From Caldilineaceae bacterium (GTDB lineage: Bacteria; Chloroflexota; Anaerolineae; Caldilineales; Caldilineaceae), in NCBI GenBank assembly GCA_020634815.1, contig JACKBA010000004.1:1-64000 (forward strand): DNA of 64,000 nucleotides, read 5' to 3'. The notes beneath the pieces were generated by a model, which did no database searches, was not told the DNA's origin, and saw only the letters and a program-made list of their open reading frames with translations. Shown one piece after another: positions 62,649-64,000 of the stretch (position 1 is its first letter; every line of letters starts with the position of its first letter). The position numbers and the translations under genes were made by a program.

Positions 62649-63545
62649 TTACAGATTCTTGCGCAGCCGCGGGTCGAGCGCGTCGCGGATGCCGTCGCCG
62701 ATAAAGTTGAAGGCCATGACCACGGTGAAGATCGCCAGCCCGGCGAAGGCGGCAATCCACCACTGGTCGAAGTACTGGATGCCGTCGGAGACCATGCGCC
62801 CCCATTCAGGCGTCGTCGGGTCGGGGCCCAGGCCGAGAAAGCTGAGGCCGGCAAAGACGAGGATGGCGTTGCCCAGGTCGATGGTGGCGAGCACGACCGC
62901 CGGCGCCAGGCAATTGGGCAGGATGGTGCGCCACAGCACGCGGCCGCGCGGCACGCCGATGGCGCGCGACGCCTCCACGTACTCCTGTGTCTTGACGCCG
63001 ATCACCAGCGAGCGCACGACGCGCGCATAGTTCGGCCACCACACCACCACCATGGCCACCACCGCGTTGACCAGGCTCGGCCCGAGCGCGGCCGCAATTG
63101 CCATGGCCAGGATGATGGTCGGGAAGGCCATGAAGACTTCCGTCAGGCGCATGGTGCCCTCGTCGAACCAGCCGCCGATAAAGCCGGCCAGCGCGCCGAT
63201 GGCGGTGCCGATGACGCCGGCGATGACGATGACGAGGATGCCGGCGGGCAGCGACAGGCGCCCGCCGTAGAGGACGCGGCTGAAGACGTCGCGGCCGAGC
63301 TGGTCGGTGCCAAACCAGTGTTCCGCCGAGGGCGGTTGCAGGCGGGCGACGATGTCCTGCTTGAGCGGATCGTAGGGCGCGATCCACGGCGCGCCGATGC
63401 TGATGACGACCCACATCAAGAAGATCGCCAGGCCGAGGAGAACCAGCGGATTGCGGCGCAGAAAGCGTGCGGCGGAGGCCAGCGCGCCGCGCTCCTGGCG
63501 CCGGTTCATCGGTTCAAGTGGGACAGGGTGCGTGATCGCAGTCAT
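62649..63545 (-). CDS. Dipeptide/oligopeptide ABC transporter permease (DppC/OppC-like)
   Basis: A 298-residue permease. The N-terminal cytosolic stretch, single helix and periplasmic loop ending HWFGTDQLGRDVFSRVLYGGRLSL are diagnostic of DppC/OppC. The EAA loop is EASRAIGVPRGRVLWRTILPNCLAPAVVL. It pairs with the DppB-like permease 16 bases upstream to move peptides or related substrates (some family members carry nickel or glycosides). Confidence 0.93.
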   Translation of the reverse strand: MTAITHPVPLEPMNRRQERGALASAARFLRRNPLVLLGLAIFLMWVVISIGAPWIAPYDPLKQDIVARLQPPSAEHWFGTDQLGRDVFSRVLYGGRLSLPAGILVIVIAGVIGTAIGALAGFIGGWFDEGTMRLTEVFMAFPTIILAMAIAAALGPSLVNAVVAMVVVWWPNYARVVRSLVIGVKTQEYVEASRAIGVPRGRVLWRTILPNCLAPAVVLATIDLGNAILVFAGLSFLGLGPDPTTPEWGRMVSDGIQYFDQWWIAAFAGLAIFTVVMAFNFIGDGIRDALDPRLRKNL

Positions 63546-63561
63546 GGAGTGCCGGCCGGAA

Positions 63562-64000
63562 TCAAGTGGCGCGCAGCCGCGGGTCGACGACGAAGTAGAG
63601 CACGTCGACGATGAGGTTGATGAAGATAAAGATCAGCGCGATGAGCAGGCTCACGCCCATGATGGCCGGAAAGTCCAGCGAGGTGGAGGCGCGGTAGGCA
63701 TACTGGCCGATGCCCGGCCAGGCAAAGATTGCCTCCGTCAGCACCGTGCCGGCCAGCAGGTTGCCGTAGGAAAAGCCGATGACGGTGATGAGCGGGATCA
63801 GCGCGTTGCGCAGCGCGTGGCGCATGACGATGCGGTCGTTGGCCAGCCCCTTGGCGCGCGCAGTGCGGATGTAATCCATGTGCAGCACTTCGAGCATGGA
63901 CGAGCGCGTGACGCGCGTGATGAGCCCCATGGTGTAGCTGGCCAGCACCAGCGCCGGCAGGATCAGGTGCGACAGTGCGTTGGAAAAGGTCGCCCACTGC
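63562..64000 (-). CDS. Dipeptide/oligopeptide ABC transporter permease (DppB/OppB-like), cut by window end
   Basis: The C-terminal 145 or so residues of a permease, open to the last base. Diagnostic segments are LILPALVLASYTMGLITRVTRSSMLEVLHMDYIRTARAKGL, with the DppB EAA loop RHALRNALIPLITVIG and the TVLTEAIFAWPGIGQYAYRA motif. The N-terminal part lies outside the window. With the DppC-like gene it forms the channel of a peptide-type importer whose binding protein and ATPases are probably beyond the window. Confidence 0.93.
   Translation of the reverse strand, partial: QWATFSNALSHLILPALVLASYTMGLITRVTRSSMLEVLHMDYIRTARAKGLANDRIVMRHALRNALIPLITVIGFSYGNLLAGTVLTEAIFAWPGIGQYAYRASTSLDFPAIMGVSLLIALIFIFINLIVDVLYFVVDPRLRAT

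Overview
This is a 64-kb piece of a GC-rich bacterial chromosome, best read as a member of the Chloroflexota (Anaerolineae/Caldilineae type). That assignment is inference. It rests on secreted proteins ending in LPLV/YLPAL-like tails, a Cys-motif membrane protein of a kind I associate with this phylum, an ABC-sugar-transport lifestyle, and very dense families of short hairpin repeats in the gaps between genes. I see no rRNA or tRNA gene and no CRISPR array.

Layout. 1-0.85 kb (minus): the N-terminal part of a cytochrome P450 preceded by a small unknown protein. 1-8.2 kb (plus): aldo/keto reductase, a STAS-like protein, the DNA translocase FtsK, a dihydropyrimidinase-type amidohydrolase and the lipid II flippase MurJ. 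8.5-14.7 kb: a complete cydABDC operon for cytochrome bd oxidase, with an 89-codon repeat element inserted in frame in CydD. 14.7-22.5 kb: a candidate small RNA or leader hairpin, then a GPH-type sugar transporter, a phosphotriesterase-like hydrolase, a vanadium-haloperoxidase-like secreted enzyme, a lipoprotein, a cupin, a UPF0261 (Tm-1-like) protein, a PEP-hydrolase-family TIM-barrel protein and a four-helix-bundle protein. 22.6-31.9 kb (minus): a carbohydrate catabolic cluster of DeoR regulator, SIS isomerase, sugar-binding lipoprotein, two permeases, GH4 glycosidase, PfkB kinase and GatZ/KbaZ-like protein. Hairpin repeats sit in most of its gaps. 32.0-34.3 kb: a membrane-protein gene split by an IS3-family element. 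34.6-37.2 kb (minus): a feoA-feoB operon whose FeoB is split into separate GTPase and membrane proteins, behind a promoter overlapped by a palindromic operator. 37.4-39.2 kb: a large radical SAM protein.

39.3-46 kb is a repeat landscape. It holds a 41-bp tandem repeat, then about 27 units of a 103-bp repeat containing two different REP hairpins in inverted orientation, with a RAYT (REP-associated tyrosine transposase) gene embedded in the array. A further unknown gene with a strong terminator, a triplicated hairpin element and a separate set of hairpin repeats follow. 46-51.4 kb holds a deleted restriction-modification remnant and three secreted or membrane-anchored genes of visibly lower GC. 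A second array of the same 103-bp unit lies at 51.6-52.3 kb. 52.4-64 kb (mostly minus) is ordinary: dienelactone hydrolase, XRE regulator, two CNNM/CorC-type proteins, a Cys-motif membrane protein, CCA/poly(A) nucleotidyltransferase, EamA transporter, an acetamidase remnant, a 2H phosphoesterase-like protein, an HD phosphohydrolase and two oligopeptide-type ABC permeases, the last cut by the window end.

The most notable items are the RAYT/REP system, whose two stem classes share one invariant loop, and the mobile hairpin elements that enter reading frames, most clearly the clean 267-bp in-frame insertion with a 5-bp duplication in cydD.
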